Position numbers and translations under genes: made by a program. Of a DNA stretch of 62,884 bases, positions 35,379 to 43,850 are shown one piece after another; within the stretch, counting starts at the first letter, position 1, and each line of letters starts with the position of its first letter. The stretch covers positions 1 to 62,884 of the forward strand of contig CANQOG010000006.1 in the NCBI GenBank assembly GCA_947625415.1, read 5' to 3'. This stretch comes from an uncultured Clostridia bacterium (GTDB lineage: Bacteria; Bacillota; Clostridia; TANB77; CAG-508). The notes under the pieces were generated by a model, which was given only the letters and a program-made list of their open reading frames with translations, had not been told where the DNA came from and searched no databases.

Positions 35379-35945
35379 TTTGAGAGCGAGCAAACATTAA
35401 GGAGATGTCTTAAGTGAAGAAATTTTTGGTAATTGTCCTTAGCTTGATGCTCCTTGTGAGCGTCATGACTGGGACGAGCGCTGATGAGGCTGAGCCCAGC
35501 GAGGAATGGAGCGTGTCTGTCGAAAACGCTCAGCTGGTAGATTTCAAGGTAACGGAAGACGGTTTCTATTCTGTCTTGAGCTATGGTCCCTATCTGGAAG
35601 ACCCTACTGGAAGACTTGTCGATGCTGATATGCAGACGATTACTGATGGTGCTGTTTTTCATATCGTAGTTCCTGAGGGTATGACTTTAAACAGTCTCTA
35701 TTTTATTGGAAAAAATCCCGATGGATATGGAACGACTGTTGCTGTATCTGGAATAGGTACTGATTCCTATTTAGCTTATGCTACTGGTTCATGGTATCGT
35801 GTAAGCCCTAAAAATTTGGGCGTTTCTGGTGGAACCATTCTTGCAGTTACTGTGGGATTAGTAGATAAGCATCATCCATATAATATCGTAATTGCTGGTC
35901 GACAATAAGTAAACATCAAGTAAACTAAAATCTCTCGCTCTCAAA
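35379..35945. repeat. inverted repeat pair bracketing the GC-rich gene
   Basis: TTTGAGAGCGAG (35379-35390) and its exact reverse complement CTCGCTCTCAAA (35934-35945) flank the GC-rich gene, 543 bp apart. They could be termini of a mobile cassette, or could pair the two ends of one transcript. I saw no target-site duplication that settles this. Confidence 0.6.
35414..35908 (+). CDS. secreted protein with foreign composition
   Basis: A protein of 164 residues starting at GTG 35414 behind AAGGAGATG. It has a clear signal peptide (MKKFLVIVLSLMLLVSVMTG, cleavage probably after TSA) and a mature part rich in G, V, Y and T (VPEGMTLNSLYFIGKNPDGY, then SGGTILAVTVGLVDKHHPY). The gene uses many GC-rich codons such as GAC, GGC, CAG and CTG, quite unlike its AT-rich neighbours, and is enclosed by an inverted repeat with its own promoter and terminator. 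This suggests recent transfer. I do not recognise the family. Confidence 0.75.
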   Translation: MKKFLVIVLSLMLLVSVMTGTSADEAEPSEEWSVSVENAQLVDFKVTEDGFYSVLSYGPYLEDPTGRLVDADMQTITDGAVFHIVVPEGMTLNSLYFIGKNPDGYGTTVAVSGIGTDSYLAYATGSWYRVSPKNLGVSGGTILAVTVGLVDKHHPYNIVIAGRQ

Positions 35946-35966
35946 CAAGGGGATATGTTCCCTTTG

Positions 35967-35993
35967 AGCCTGAGGGCAAAACCTCAGGCTCTT
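35967..35993 (+). terminator. terminator of the GC-rich cassette
   Basis: Perfect 9-bp stem AGCCTGAGG / CCTCAGGCT (35967-35975 and 35982-35990). A second smaller hairpin, AAGGG/CCCTT, lies just before it. The T tail is short. Confidence 0.65.
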
Positions 35994-36021
35994 GCTAATT
36001 TTAATTATAAAGGAATTAAAA

Positions 36022-36651
36022 ATGAAAAAGAGAATTATAGTAAGTGTATTTATTTTGTTATCAATTATTTTCATAATGTTATTAATATTATTTTTTGTAA
36101 AACTATATAAAGTAAATAAAATAATTAATTTAATGAAAATTAATGTTGATAAAAATAATTATAGTTATTCTATTAAAGATATAGTTGAAAGTGTAAAAAA
36201 TAGAATAAAAAGAAATAAAAATGTAATACTTGGTTCAATGTCTTTGAAACAAAATGTTTTTGATTATTATGACTTTAATAGTAAGTTTGTTTATAACTTT
36301 GATAATAAAAACAATTCATATACAAAAAGAGATTTGCAAGAATATGATAATGAATTCTTTGAATTTCCACTATACAAATTTCTAACTTCTGATTACTCAT
36401 TTAAAAATAAATTAAAATTAGTTTTTGAGTGGAAAATCAAAGATTATGATGAAAATTGTTATGAAATAACAACTAAAAATAATTATAAAATTATATTTGA
36501 TAAAACAACAGGTGTTGCTTTAAGAGCAATGAATTATGATTTAGAGGAAAAGTTTGATATTATTATTGAAGATTTTAAAGAAAACAGTGTAACAGACGAA
36601 GAGACTAAGCTTCCAGATTTAAACGAGTATAGTCTATGGGAAGGTAATTAA
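36022..36651 (+). CDS. single-pass membrane protein, paralogue 2
   Basis: A protein of 209 residues with an N-terminal membrane helix (about 4-28) and an exported domain that matches paralogue 1: FFEFPLYKFLTSDYSFKNKL, then VFEWKIKDYDENCYEITTK and KIIFDKTTGVAL. I take ATG 36022 after AAAGGAATT. It leads into comF 24 nt downstream. Function unknown. Confidence 0.6.
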   Translation: MKKRIIVSVFILLSIIFIMLLILFFVKLYKVNKIINLMKINVDKNNYSYSIKDIVESVKNRIKRNKNVILGSMSLKQNVFDYYDFNSKFVYNFDNKNNSYTKRDLQEYDNEFFEFPLYKFLTSDYSFKNKLKLVFEWKIKDYDENCYEITTKNNYKIIFDKTTGVALRAMNYDLEEKFDIIIEDFKENSVTDEETKLPDLNEYSLWEGN

Positions 36652-36675
36652 AATATTTTCTAAAAGTAAAGTGAA

Positions 36676-37320
36676 ATGTTATTAGATATTATATTTCCTG
36701 TAAAATGTTTATATTGTGGGAAAAATGGAAAATATGTTTGTGATGAATGTTATAAAAAATTTGAAAATTCTAAATATATTTTTAAGAAGATTGATGATAA
36801 ATATTTTGATTATATGATTTGTGATTCTTTTTACATAGGAAGTAAAAAGAGATTAATACATAATTTTAAATTTCATGAAAAGTCTTATTTATATAAATAT
36901 TTTATAGAATTAGTTTTAAAAAAAGAGAAAATTTGTGAATTTTTAAAAAAGTTTGACTTTATAACATATATTCCTATGAGTTATAAAAGAAAGTTAAAAA
37001 GAGGATATAATCAGTCAGAGCTTTTGGCAAAAGAGCTTGGAAGAAAGCTTGAAATAGAAGTTATAAAAATATTAGAAAAAAGTAAAAATACAAAAGTTCA
37101 AAGTACTTTAAAAGAGGAAGAAAGAGAAGATAATGTAAAAAATGCTTTTTCTTTTCTAGAAAATATAGAAATAAGAAATAAAAATATTGTTTTAGTTGAT
37201 GATATTTTAACAACAGGTTCTACTGTAAATTCTGCTTCAAGAGTTTTAAAGCAAAATGGAGCAAATAAAATTTGTGTATTTACAATTTCAAAAACGAGAT
37301 TAAATAAATTAGAATATTAA
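36676..37320 (+). CDS. comF: ComF family phosphoribosyltransferase-like protein
   Basis: A protein of 214 residues. An N-terminal zinc ribbon (CLYCGKNGKYVCDEC) is followed by the KRGYNQSELLAKELG segment and the PRPP-binding loop VLVDDILTTGSTVNSA. ComF proteins take part in DNA uptake and single-strand DNA handling in naturally competent bacteria, but many non-competent species keep one. It ends in a terminator. The ribosome site is weak, which fits coupling to the upstream gene. Confidence 0.85.
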   Translation: MLLDIIFPVKCLYCGKNGKYVCDECYKKFENSKYIFKKIDDKYFDYMICDSFYIGSKKRLIHNFKFHEKSYLYKYFIELVLKKEKICEFLKKFDFITYIPMSYKRKLKRGYNQSELLAKELGRKLEIEVIKILEKSKNTKVQSTLKEEEREDNVKNAFSFLENIEIRNKNIVLVDDILTTGSTVNSASRVLKQNGANKICVFTISKTRLNKLEY

Positions 37321-37334
37321 AGATTTTTAAAAGT

Positions 37335-37363
37335 GGCGTCATAATTTTTTGACGTCATTTTTT
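37335..37363 (+). terminator. terminator of comF
   Basis: GGCGTCA (37335-37341) pairs TGACGTC (37350-37356, one G-T), followed by ATTTTTT. Confidence 0.7.
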
Positions 37364-37402
37364 ACAATTGTTACAAAATTGATATTTTATTGTAATTTTA
37401 TA

Positions 37403-37431
37403 TTGATAAATTTTACAAAATCATATATAAT
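37403..37431 (+). promoter_or_regulatory. promoter of prfB
   Basis: TTGATA (37403-37408), a 17-nt spacer and TATAAT (37426-37431). The leader to prfB is about 75 nt. Confidence 0.6.
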
Positions 37432-37513
37432 GTACAACATATTAAGGCTATTAAAAAACTAAAAATTGCCATTGAAAAGATAGATTAAAAATTATAATTT
37501 TAAAGGAGAAAGT

Positions 37514-38626
37514 ATGTTAGAGTTTGAAGAAAACTTGAAAATCTTGAAAGAATTACTTGAAAAATTAAATAGTTTAGAAGAAGCTTTAAATATTTCTAAT
37601 TTAAAAAAAGAATTAGAAGAATTGCGTGAAATTTCATCAAAAGATGGTTTTTGGGAAAATAAGGAAAAATCTAATGAAGTTTTTTCAAAAATTAAAAGAA
37701 TTGAGAGAAAAACTAATAGCTTTGATTTTATAAAAAATAATTTAAAAAATCTAATAGATATGAATACTTTATTACAAAGTGAATTTGATGTAGATTTAGG
37801 AAAAGATTTAATAAATCAGACAAGTCTTTTAAGTAAGAAAATTGAAAATTTAGAACTTGAGACTTTATTATCAGGAAAATATGATTTAAATAATGCAATT
37901 CTTACATTACATCCAGGAGCTGGTGGAACAGAATCTCAAGATTGGGTTCAAATGTTATATAGAATGTATATGAAATGGGCAAGTTCAAATGGATTTACAG
38001 TAAAAGAGCTTGACTATTTAGAAGGTGATGAGGCTGGAATTAAAAGTGTTACTTTTGAAGTTTCAGGCGAAAACGCTTACGGATATTTGAAAGGTGAGAT
38101 GGGAGTTCATAGATTAGTTAGAATTTCACCATTTGATAGTGGTGGAAGAAGACATACTTCTTTTGCTTCTGTTGAAGTCTTGCCAGAAATTACAGATGAT
38201 ATAGAAATAAATATAAATTTAGATGATTTAAGAATTGATACATATAGATCTTCTCGGAGCTGGTCGGACAACATATTAATAAAACAGATTCTGCTGTAAG
38301 AATTACTCATATTCCAACAGGAATTGTTGTGTCTTGCCAGTCTGAACGTTCACAAACTATAAATAAAGAAACTGCTATGAAAATGTTAAAGTCAAAATTA
38401 TTAGATTTAAAAGAGAAAGAAAATAAAGAAAAAATAGAGGACTTAAAAGGAGTTCAAAAAGATATTGCTTGGCGGAAGCCAGATTCGTTCTTATGTTTTT
38501 TGCCCATATACACTTGTAAAAGACCATAGAACAAATTATGAAACAGGTAATGTTGGGGCTGTTATGGATGGGGATTTAAATGGATTTATGGAAAGTTACT
38601 TAAAGGAGATTACAAGGAATAAGTAA
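37514..38626 (+). CDS. prfB: peptide chain release factor 2, read through three CGG +1 shifts
   Basis: RF2 ends translation at UAA and UGA. The reading frame changes three times: CGG 38255-38257 (TCT CGG A), CGG 38265-38267 (GGT CGG A) and CGG 38473-38475 (TGG CGG A). Skipping each C gives [16 protein letters not shown], with the catalytic GGQ, then [14 protein letters not shown] and [14 protein letters not shown] to 38626; 369 residues, normal length. The second shift falls between the two Gly of GGQ. The usual UGA programmed shift near codon 25 is absent; the N-terminus is in one frame. Without shifting, no active RF2 is made. Confidence 0.94.
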
Positions 38627-38642
38627 CTACGGAGGAAAAGAA

Positions 38643-39773
38643 TTGGGAAGACGAAGTAGATTAGATGGTGAAATTAGACGTAGTAAACATTCAGCAAGCG
38701 TGAAAAAAAGACCTAAAAAATATATATTTAGAAGATTTTTAATTTTTATATTATGGATAGGAATAATTTGCTGTTTATCAGGGTTAATCTTATTATATGG
38801 GCCATATAATGGCTTTAGAGATTGGTATATATCAACTGCTATGACTACTATGACACATCAATATTTAGCCGAATTATTTTATGATGATGAAACAATTAAA
38901 GATTGTATGAATAGAAATAAGATAATTGAAGTTGTAGGAACAACAGATGCTTCGCAAATAAAATTTACAGTAGATGATAATAAAGGTCCTTTTGCAAATG
39001 AATATGAAGAAGCAGTTTTAAAGAGAAGTGACAAAAATAATGATTATAAAATTATTCCTATTAAAGGTAATAAATATTCTGGATATTTAACTGTAATATA
39101 TGACCCATCTAGGATTAGAGTTGCGGTTACCTCAAAACTTGGAGATACTGGTGAATATTTGTCAGAAATATCTAGAAAAAATAATAGTTTAATTGCTATA
39201 AATGGTGGTGGGTTTGAAGATAAAAATAATCAAGGAACAGGTGGAAAACCAATGGGGACTACTGTTTCTTTTGGAAAAGTTATAACATCAAGTCCTTATG
39301 TAGTAGATGCTGGTGGACTTATTGGTTTTAATAAAGATAATGTATTAGTTTTAGATTCTGAAATGAATACAGATGGAATTAGAGATGGCGTTTCATTTGG
39401 ACCATTTTTAATTTTAAATGGCGAACCTGCTGAAATTAAAGGTGATGGTGGCTGGGGAAGAGGTCCAAAAACAGCTATAGGTCAAAGAGCAGATGGAAAA
39501 GTATTGTTTCTAGTTTTAGATGGAGAAAGACTTTTAGGAAGAGGTGCAACATTATCAGAAGTTATTGAAATTCTTACAAATTATGGAGCCGTTAATGCTG
39601 CTCAGCTAGACGGAGGAACATCTACTTGTATGACAGTTGGTGATACTTTAGTAAATAACCCATCTTCTAAAAGTGAAGGTCATCGTTCAAGGCCTCTATC
39701 AACTGCGTTTATACTGACAGAAGACGATTCTGATGATGGAGATCACACAGTAGTAGATAATAAATTAAACTAA
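38643..39773 (+). CDS. membrane-anchored phosphodiester glycosidase (NAGPA family)
   Basis: A protein of 376 residues with a basic N-terminus, a membrane helix at about 30-51 and an extracytoplasmic NAGPA/DUF2233 domain: AINGGGFEDKN, GVSFGPFLILNG, KTAIGQRADGKVLFLVLDG and AAQLDGGTSTCM. Family members cleave phosphodiester-linked sugars or are annotated as exopolysaccharide proteins. The TTG start at 38643 is supported by GGAGGAAAAG just upstream. It may act on the same envelope material as the VanW-like protein that follows. Confidence 0.8.
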   Translation: MGRRSRLDGEIRRSKHSASVKKRPKKYIFRRFLIFILWIGIICCLSGLILLYGPYNGFRDWYISTAMTTMTHQYLAELFYDDETIKDCMNRNKIIEVVGTTDASQIKFTVDDNKGPFANEYEEAVLKRSDKNNDYKIIPIKGNKYSGYLTVIYDPSRIRVAVTSKLGDTGEYLSEISRKNNSLIAINGGGFEDKNNQGTGGKPMGTTVSFGKVITSSPYVVDAGGLIGFNKDNVLVLDSEMNTDGIRDGVSFGPFLILNGEPAEIKGDGGWGRGPKTAIGQRADGKVLFLVLDGERLLGRGATLSEVIEILTNYGAVNAAQLDGGTSTCMTVGDTLVNNPSSKSEGHRSRPLSTAFILTEDDSDDGDHTVVDNKLN

Positions 39774-39789
39774 TCGAGGTTTAAAACTT

Positions 39790-41268
39790 ATGAAAAAAAT
39801 TAAAAATAGTTTTACATTAATTTTCATAATTTTATTGGCGATAGTACTTGCGCTAGTAATTTCATCATTTATAGTATTTTATATTAATTTTGAAAATAAT
39901 GGAAAAATTGCAAGTGGTATTTTTATTAAAAATGTAAATGTTTCTCGGAATGACAAAGGCTCAAGCAAAAAAGGCAGTGACAAAATATATAGATGAAAAT
40001 TCTTCTGACCATGTGACATTTTCCTTTAAAAATTATGAGTTTGATGCTGAAGTAGAGCAGTTTGAGGCAAAATTTGATATTGATTCCGCAGTTGATGAGG
40101 CATATAAAATTGCTAGAAGTAAGAATATCTTTGGAAATGTAAAAGATTATATTTCACTTTTGATGCATACTATTAATATTGATCCTGTTTTTGTTTACAA
40201 TGAGGATGCAATAAATGATTATATAGATTTTTTAGAAGTTTCACTTCCTGAACAGGTTGAACAACCTCGGATATTATGTAGATGATGATGAATTGGTTAT
40301 TACAACTGGTTCAAATGGCGTTGGAATAGAAAGAGATAATTTAAAAGATATATTGCTTTCATCACTTCAAGAAGCTTCTTATAAGTCTCAAATTTTTGTT
40401 ATTCCAACATTTGTTACATATCCAGAAAGTTTAGATGTAGGTCTTATTCGTGAAGAAGTATATAAGCCTATGGTAAATGCTAGTTATACAACAAATCCAT
40501 ATTCATTTGTTGTAGATGAAACAGGAGTAGATTTTTCTGTTGATGAAGTTTTAAATACTGTTCATAATGTTGGAACAAATGAAGAATATAGATTTGATTT
40601 AATATATACAGAGCCAGATGTAAAAGTTTCAGATTTTGGGATGGATGCATTTCCTGATTTGCTTGCTACATATAGAACTGCTTATGTAAATAATGCTAAT
40701 AGAACAACGAATTTAAGAATTGCAGCTTCAAAAGTAAATGGAACAGTAATTGTTCCAGGAGCTACATTTTCATTTAATTCTGTTGTTGGACCAAGAACAA
40801 AATCACGTGGTTATAAAGATGCTGCAATTTATTCTGATGGAACTGTTGTAAATGATACTGGTGGTGGAATTTGCCAAGTTGTAACTACTATTTATAATGC
40901 TGCAATTAAAGCTAATATGGAGATTACAGAAAGAAGAAATCATTCATTTTTGCCTACTTATTCTAAACCTCGGTTATGATGCTACAGTTGTTTATGGAAG
41001 TCAAGATTTTAAATTTAAAAATAGTAGAGACTATCCTGTAAAAATTGTTGCAAGCGTTGAGAATGGGTATTGTACAGTTTCAATATATGGTTTAAAAACA
41101 GATAATGAATATGATATTTCTATTGAAACAAATATTATAAAGACAATGGCAAAAAAATCTGCTGGTGGTTCTACTGGTTATGTTGTAGACTCTTTTAGAG
41201 TTGTAAGACAAAATGGTGTTGTGATTTCAAGAGAAAAAATTGCTCGTGATACATATTCTGCTCACTAA
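39790..41268 (+). CDS. VanW family exported protein, read through three CGG +1 shifts
   Basis: A protein of 491 residues with one N-terminal membrane helix (about 7-30), a putative peptidoglycan-binding region and a VanW domain (GATFSFNSVVGPRTKSRGY, GGGICQVVTTIYNAA, RRNHSFLPTY). It contains CGG shifts at 39946 (TCT CGG A, giving VNVSGMTKAQAKKAV), 40268 (CCT CGG A, giving QPGYYVDDDELVI) and 40971 (CCT CGG T, giving SKPGYDATVVYGSQDF). All three restored segments match the family pattern. The gene is divided among all three frames, which ordinary gene finding would call as broken fragments. Confidence 0.88.
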
Positions 41269-41286
41269 AAGAAAGGATGTTGTTTT

Positions 41287-41943
41287 TTGAGAATACGAAG
41301 AAAAAAATGGGCTGAAAAAGAGCTTCAAGAGGCAAAGTTTTATATAAATAATCCTGAAATAGGTTATAAAAATACTTGGAGAGATAGATTTAAAAATTCT
41401 AAAAATCCACTTTATATAGAAATAGGGTGTGGTAAAGGAACTTTTATTTCAAAACTAGCTAAAAATAATTCAAATATAAATTTTATTGCAATAGATATGA
41501 TAGAAGCTATGCTTGGAGTTTCAAAAAGAAATATTGAAGCTACTTATAAAGATGAAGAAGTTTCAAATTTGTTATTAATTAGGGCAAATGCAGAAAGAAT
41601 ATTAGACATTTTTGGAGAAGATGATAAAGTTGATAGAATTTATATAAATTTTTGCAATCCATGGCCTAGAAAAAAACATAAAAAAAGAAGATTAACACAT
41701 GTAAGACAGCTTGAAAATTATAAAACTTTTTTGAAAAAAGGTGCAGAAATATATTTTAAAACAGATAATATTGAGCTTTTTGAAGAAAGCTTAGAATACT
41801 TCAAAGAAGCTGGTTTTAAAGAAGTTAAAAAAACTTATGATTTACATGAGGAATCAATTTTTGAAGAGAATATAGAAACAGAACATGAAAAAATGTTTTC
41901 TGAACAAGGAATAAAAATTAAAGCAGGAATTTTTAGATTTTAA
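41287..41943 (+). CDS. trmB: tRNA (guanine-N7)-methyltransferase
   Basis: A protein of 218 residues that makes m7G46 in tRNA with SAM. The SAM motif is YIEIGCGKGTFI (about residue 42) and the family signature is NFCNPWPRKKHKKRRLTH, with FKTDNIELFEESLE near the end. It starts at TTG 41287 after AAAGAAAGGATG. It is complete without an in-frame CGG. Confidence 0.92.
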   Translation: MRIRRKKWAEKELQEAKFYINNPEIGYKNTWRDRFKNSKNPLYIEIGCGKGTFISKLAKNNSNINFIAIDMIEAMLGVSKRNIEATYKDEEVSNLLLIRANAERILDIFGEDDKVDRIYINFCNPWPRKKHKKRRLTHVRQLENYKTFLKKGAEIYFKTDNIELFEESLEYFKEAGFKEVKKTYDLHEESIFEENIETEHEKMFSEQGIKIKAGIFRF

Positions 41944-42006
41944 GTTTAGTTTAAGTTATAAAATATATTATATACTTGTCAAAATGAAAAAAAGGAGGAA
42001 AGAACG

Positions 42007-43155
42007 TTGATAGAGGTTAAAAATGTTAGCAAAAAATACGGAAATGTTTATGCTGTTAGAAATGTTAATTTTAACGTTCAAGACGGTGAAATAGTAGGCT
42101 TTTTAGGCCGTAACGGCGCTGGAAAAACTACTACTATGAATATGATTACAGGCTTTATTGAGCCAACTCGTGGTCAAATTATTGTAAATGGAATAGATGT
42201 TGATTCTAAACCAAAGAAAGTAAAAAAACTTATTGGATATATGCCAGAAGGAACGCCACTTTATTCTGATTTAACTGTAAAAGAGTTTATTTCATATATG
42301 GCTGATTTAAAATGTGTTCCACATAAAGTAAAGAAAGAATCTGTTGAAAGAGCTATTATGCAAACAGGTCTTGATAAAGTTAGAAATAGATTAACTCGTA
42401 ATTTATCTAGGGGCTTTAAACAAAGAGTAAGTCTTGCTGGAGCTCTAGTTGGAGATCCAGAAATTTTAATCTTAGACGAGCCAACGGTTGGTTTAGATCC
42501 AAAACAAGTTAAAGAGATAAGAGAACTTATTAAATCTTTTAGAAAAGAACATACAGTTATTTTAAGCTCACATATTTTAACTGAAGTTAGTCAAATTTGC
42601 GAAAAAGTTATAATAATTGATAAAGGTGAAATTATAGCTGTTGATACTCCTGAAAATCTTGAAAAGAGTGTTGAAACAAAACAAGTTTATATTGTAACTA
42701 TTGAAGATACAGAAAATAAATTTAAAGAAGTTTTTGAAAATGATGAACAGATTAAAAATATAGAAAAAATTAAAGAAAATGAAGATAATACTTTTGTTTA
42801 TCAACTTGAATTGAAAGAGAAATTATTAGACGATAAAGATTTTAGAAAGAACTTTGCTATTAAATGTGCAGAAAATAATATTTTAAATCTTGGAATTAGT
42901 AAAGAAGAAGCAAGTCTTGAAGATGCATTCATTCAATTAATTGATAATAGACAAGAATATTCAAATGAAGAAATAAACAAAATTCAATATGAAAGAGAAC
43001 TTCAAGAGCTACGTGATGAAAAGCAAGAGAAAAAAGAGAGAAAAGAATTTGTAAAAGAAAAAAAAGAAGAATTAAAAGAGCAGAAAAAATTGGAAAAACA
43101 AGAGAAAAAGAAAGATAAGGATAAAAAGTCAGGAAACGAAGGAGGAGAAGAATAA
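42007..43155 (+). CDS. ABC transporter ATPase (Gld/Nos type)
   Basis: A protein of 382 residues. Walker A GRNGAGKTTT (about 34-43), signature LSRGFKQRVSLAG, Walker B LILDEPTVGLD and the H-loop SSHILTEV are intact. It has a long charged C-terminal tail of about 60 residues (repeated E/K), beyond the usual family length. With the next two genes it forms an exporter of the GldAFG type, common in non-motile bacteria, where the cargo is unknown. TTG start after AAAGGAGGAAAG. Confidence 0.85.
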   Translation: MIEVKNVSKKYGNVYAVRNVNFNVQDGEIVGFLGRNGAGKTTTMNMITGFIEPTRGQIIVNGIDVDSKPKKVKKLIGYMPEGTPLYSDLTVKEFISYMADLKCVPHKVKKESVERAIMQTGLDKVRNRLTRNLSRGFKQRVSLAGALVGDPEILILDEPTVGLDPKQVKEIRELIKSFRKEHTVILSSHILTEVSQICEKVIIIDKGEIIAVDTPENLEKSVETKQVYIVTIEDTENKFKEVFENDEQIKNIEKIKENEDNTFVYQLELKEKLLDDKDFRKNFAIKCAENNILNLGISKEEASLEDAFIQLIDNRQEYSNEEINKIQYERELQELRDEKQEKKERKEFVKEKKEELKEQKKLEKQEKKKDKDKKSGNEGGEE

Positions 43156-43835
43156 TGTTTGCAGTTGTAAAAAAAGAGTTAAAAAGTTATTTATTATCTC
43201 CAATAGGATATATCTTTATTGGGCTATTTTTATTAATGTTTAGTATATTATTTTATAATTCAATATTTTCAAGTGGCGTAGCCTATTTTGAATATGCGTT
43301 TTATGATGCATCAACAATAATGACATTTTTAATACCAGTATTAACGATGAGAATGTTTTCAGAAGAGAGAAAAAATGGAACTGAACAATTATTACTTACT
43401 GCTCCAAAAAGTTTATTTTCAGTTGTTATGGGAAAATTTTTTGCAGCAATGATAGTTGTTTTAGTAACAATTTTAGGAACTTTTATACATTTCTTAATTT
43501 TGCAACATTTTGGTGCTCCAGATATTAGAGTTGCTCTTTGTACAATGCTTGGATTTTTCTTATTATGTTCAGCTTATGTATCTTTTGGTATGTTTGCTTC
43601 AAGTATTACAGAAAATCAAATAGTAGCATCTGTATTAACAATAGGTGTATTTATTTTAATGTGGTTTTTACCAGGTGTTTCACAAAGTTTTTATAACTTT
43701 TCATTAATGTATATGTTTGACCACTTCCCAGAAGGTGTAATTGCATTAGATGAAGTTGTTAGATTTGTTTCATTTTCAGTACTTTTCATTCTTCTTACTG
43801 TTATTGTATTACAAAGAAGAAAGAGTGCTAAATAG
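43155..43835 (+). CDS. ABC transporter permease (GldF-like)
   Basis: A protein of 226 residues with six membrane helices. It begins FAVVKKELKSYLLSPIGYIFI, as this permease family does, and contains RMFSEERKNGTEQLLLTAPKS in the first cytoplasmic loop. The start overlaps the ATPase stop by one base (TAATG), so the two are translationally coupled. It probably forms the membrane part of the exporter together with the auxiliary protein that follows. Confidence 0.82.
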   Translation: MFAVVKKELKSYLLSPIGYIFIGLFLLMFSILFYNSIFSSGVAYFEYAFYDASTIMTFLIPVLTMRMFSEERKNGTEQLLLTAPKSLFSVVMGKFFAAMIVVLVTILGTFIHFLILQHFGAPDIRVALCTMLGFFLLCSAYVSFGMFASSITENQIVASVLTIGVFILMWFLPGVSQSFYNFSLMYMFDHFPEGVIALDEVVRFVSFSVLFILLTVIVLQRRKSAK

Positions 43836-43850
43836 GAGGTGAATTGAGAA

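Noticed and set aside
35198..35662. Reverse-strand ORF of 154 codons across the GC-rich cassette
   Set aside because: It runs opposite to a gene with signal peptide, ribosome site, promoter and terminator, and reads across the inverted repeat into a different gene.
37514..37620. Programmed UGA frameshift at the start of prfB
   Set aside because: The first 247 codons are one open frame without UGA or a CTTTGA site.
42577..42804. Phe/Asn-rich reverse-strand ORF in the ABC ATPase gene
   Set aside because: Low-complexity mirror of an acidic coding region.
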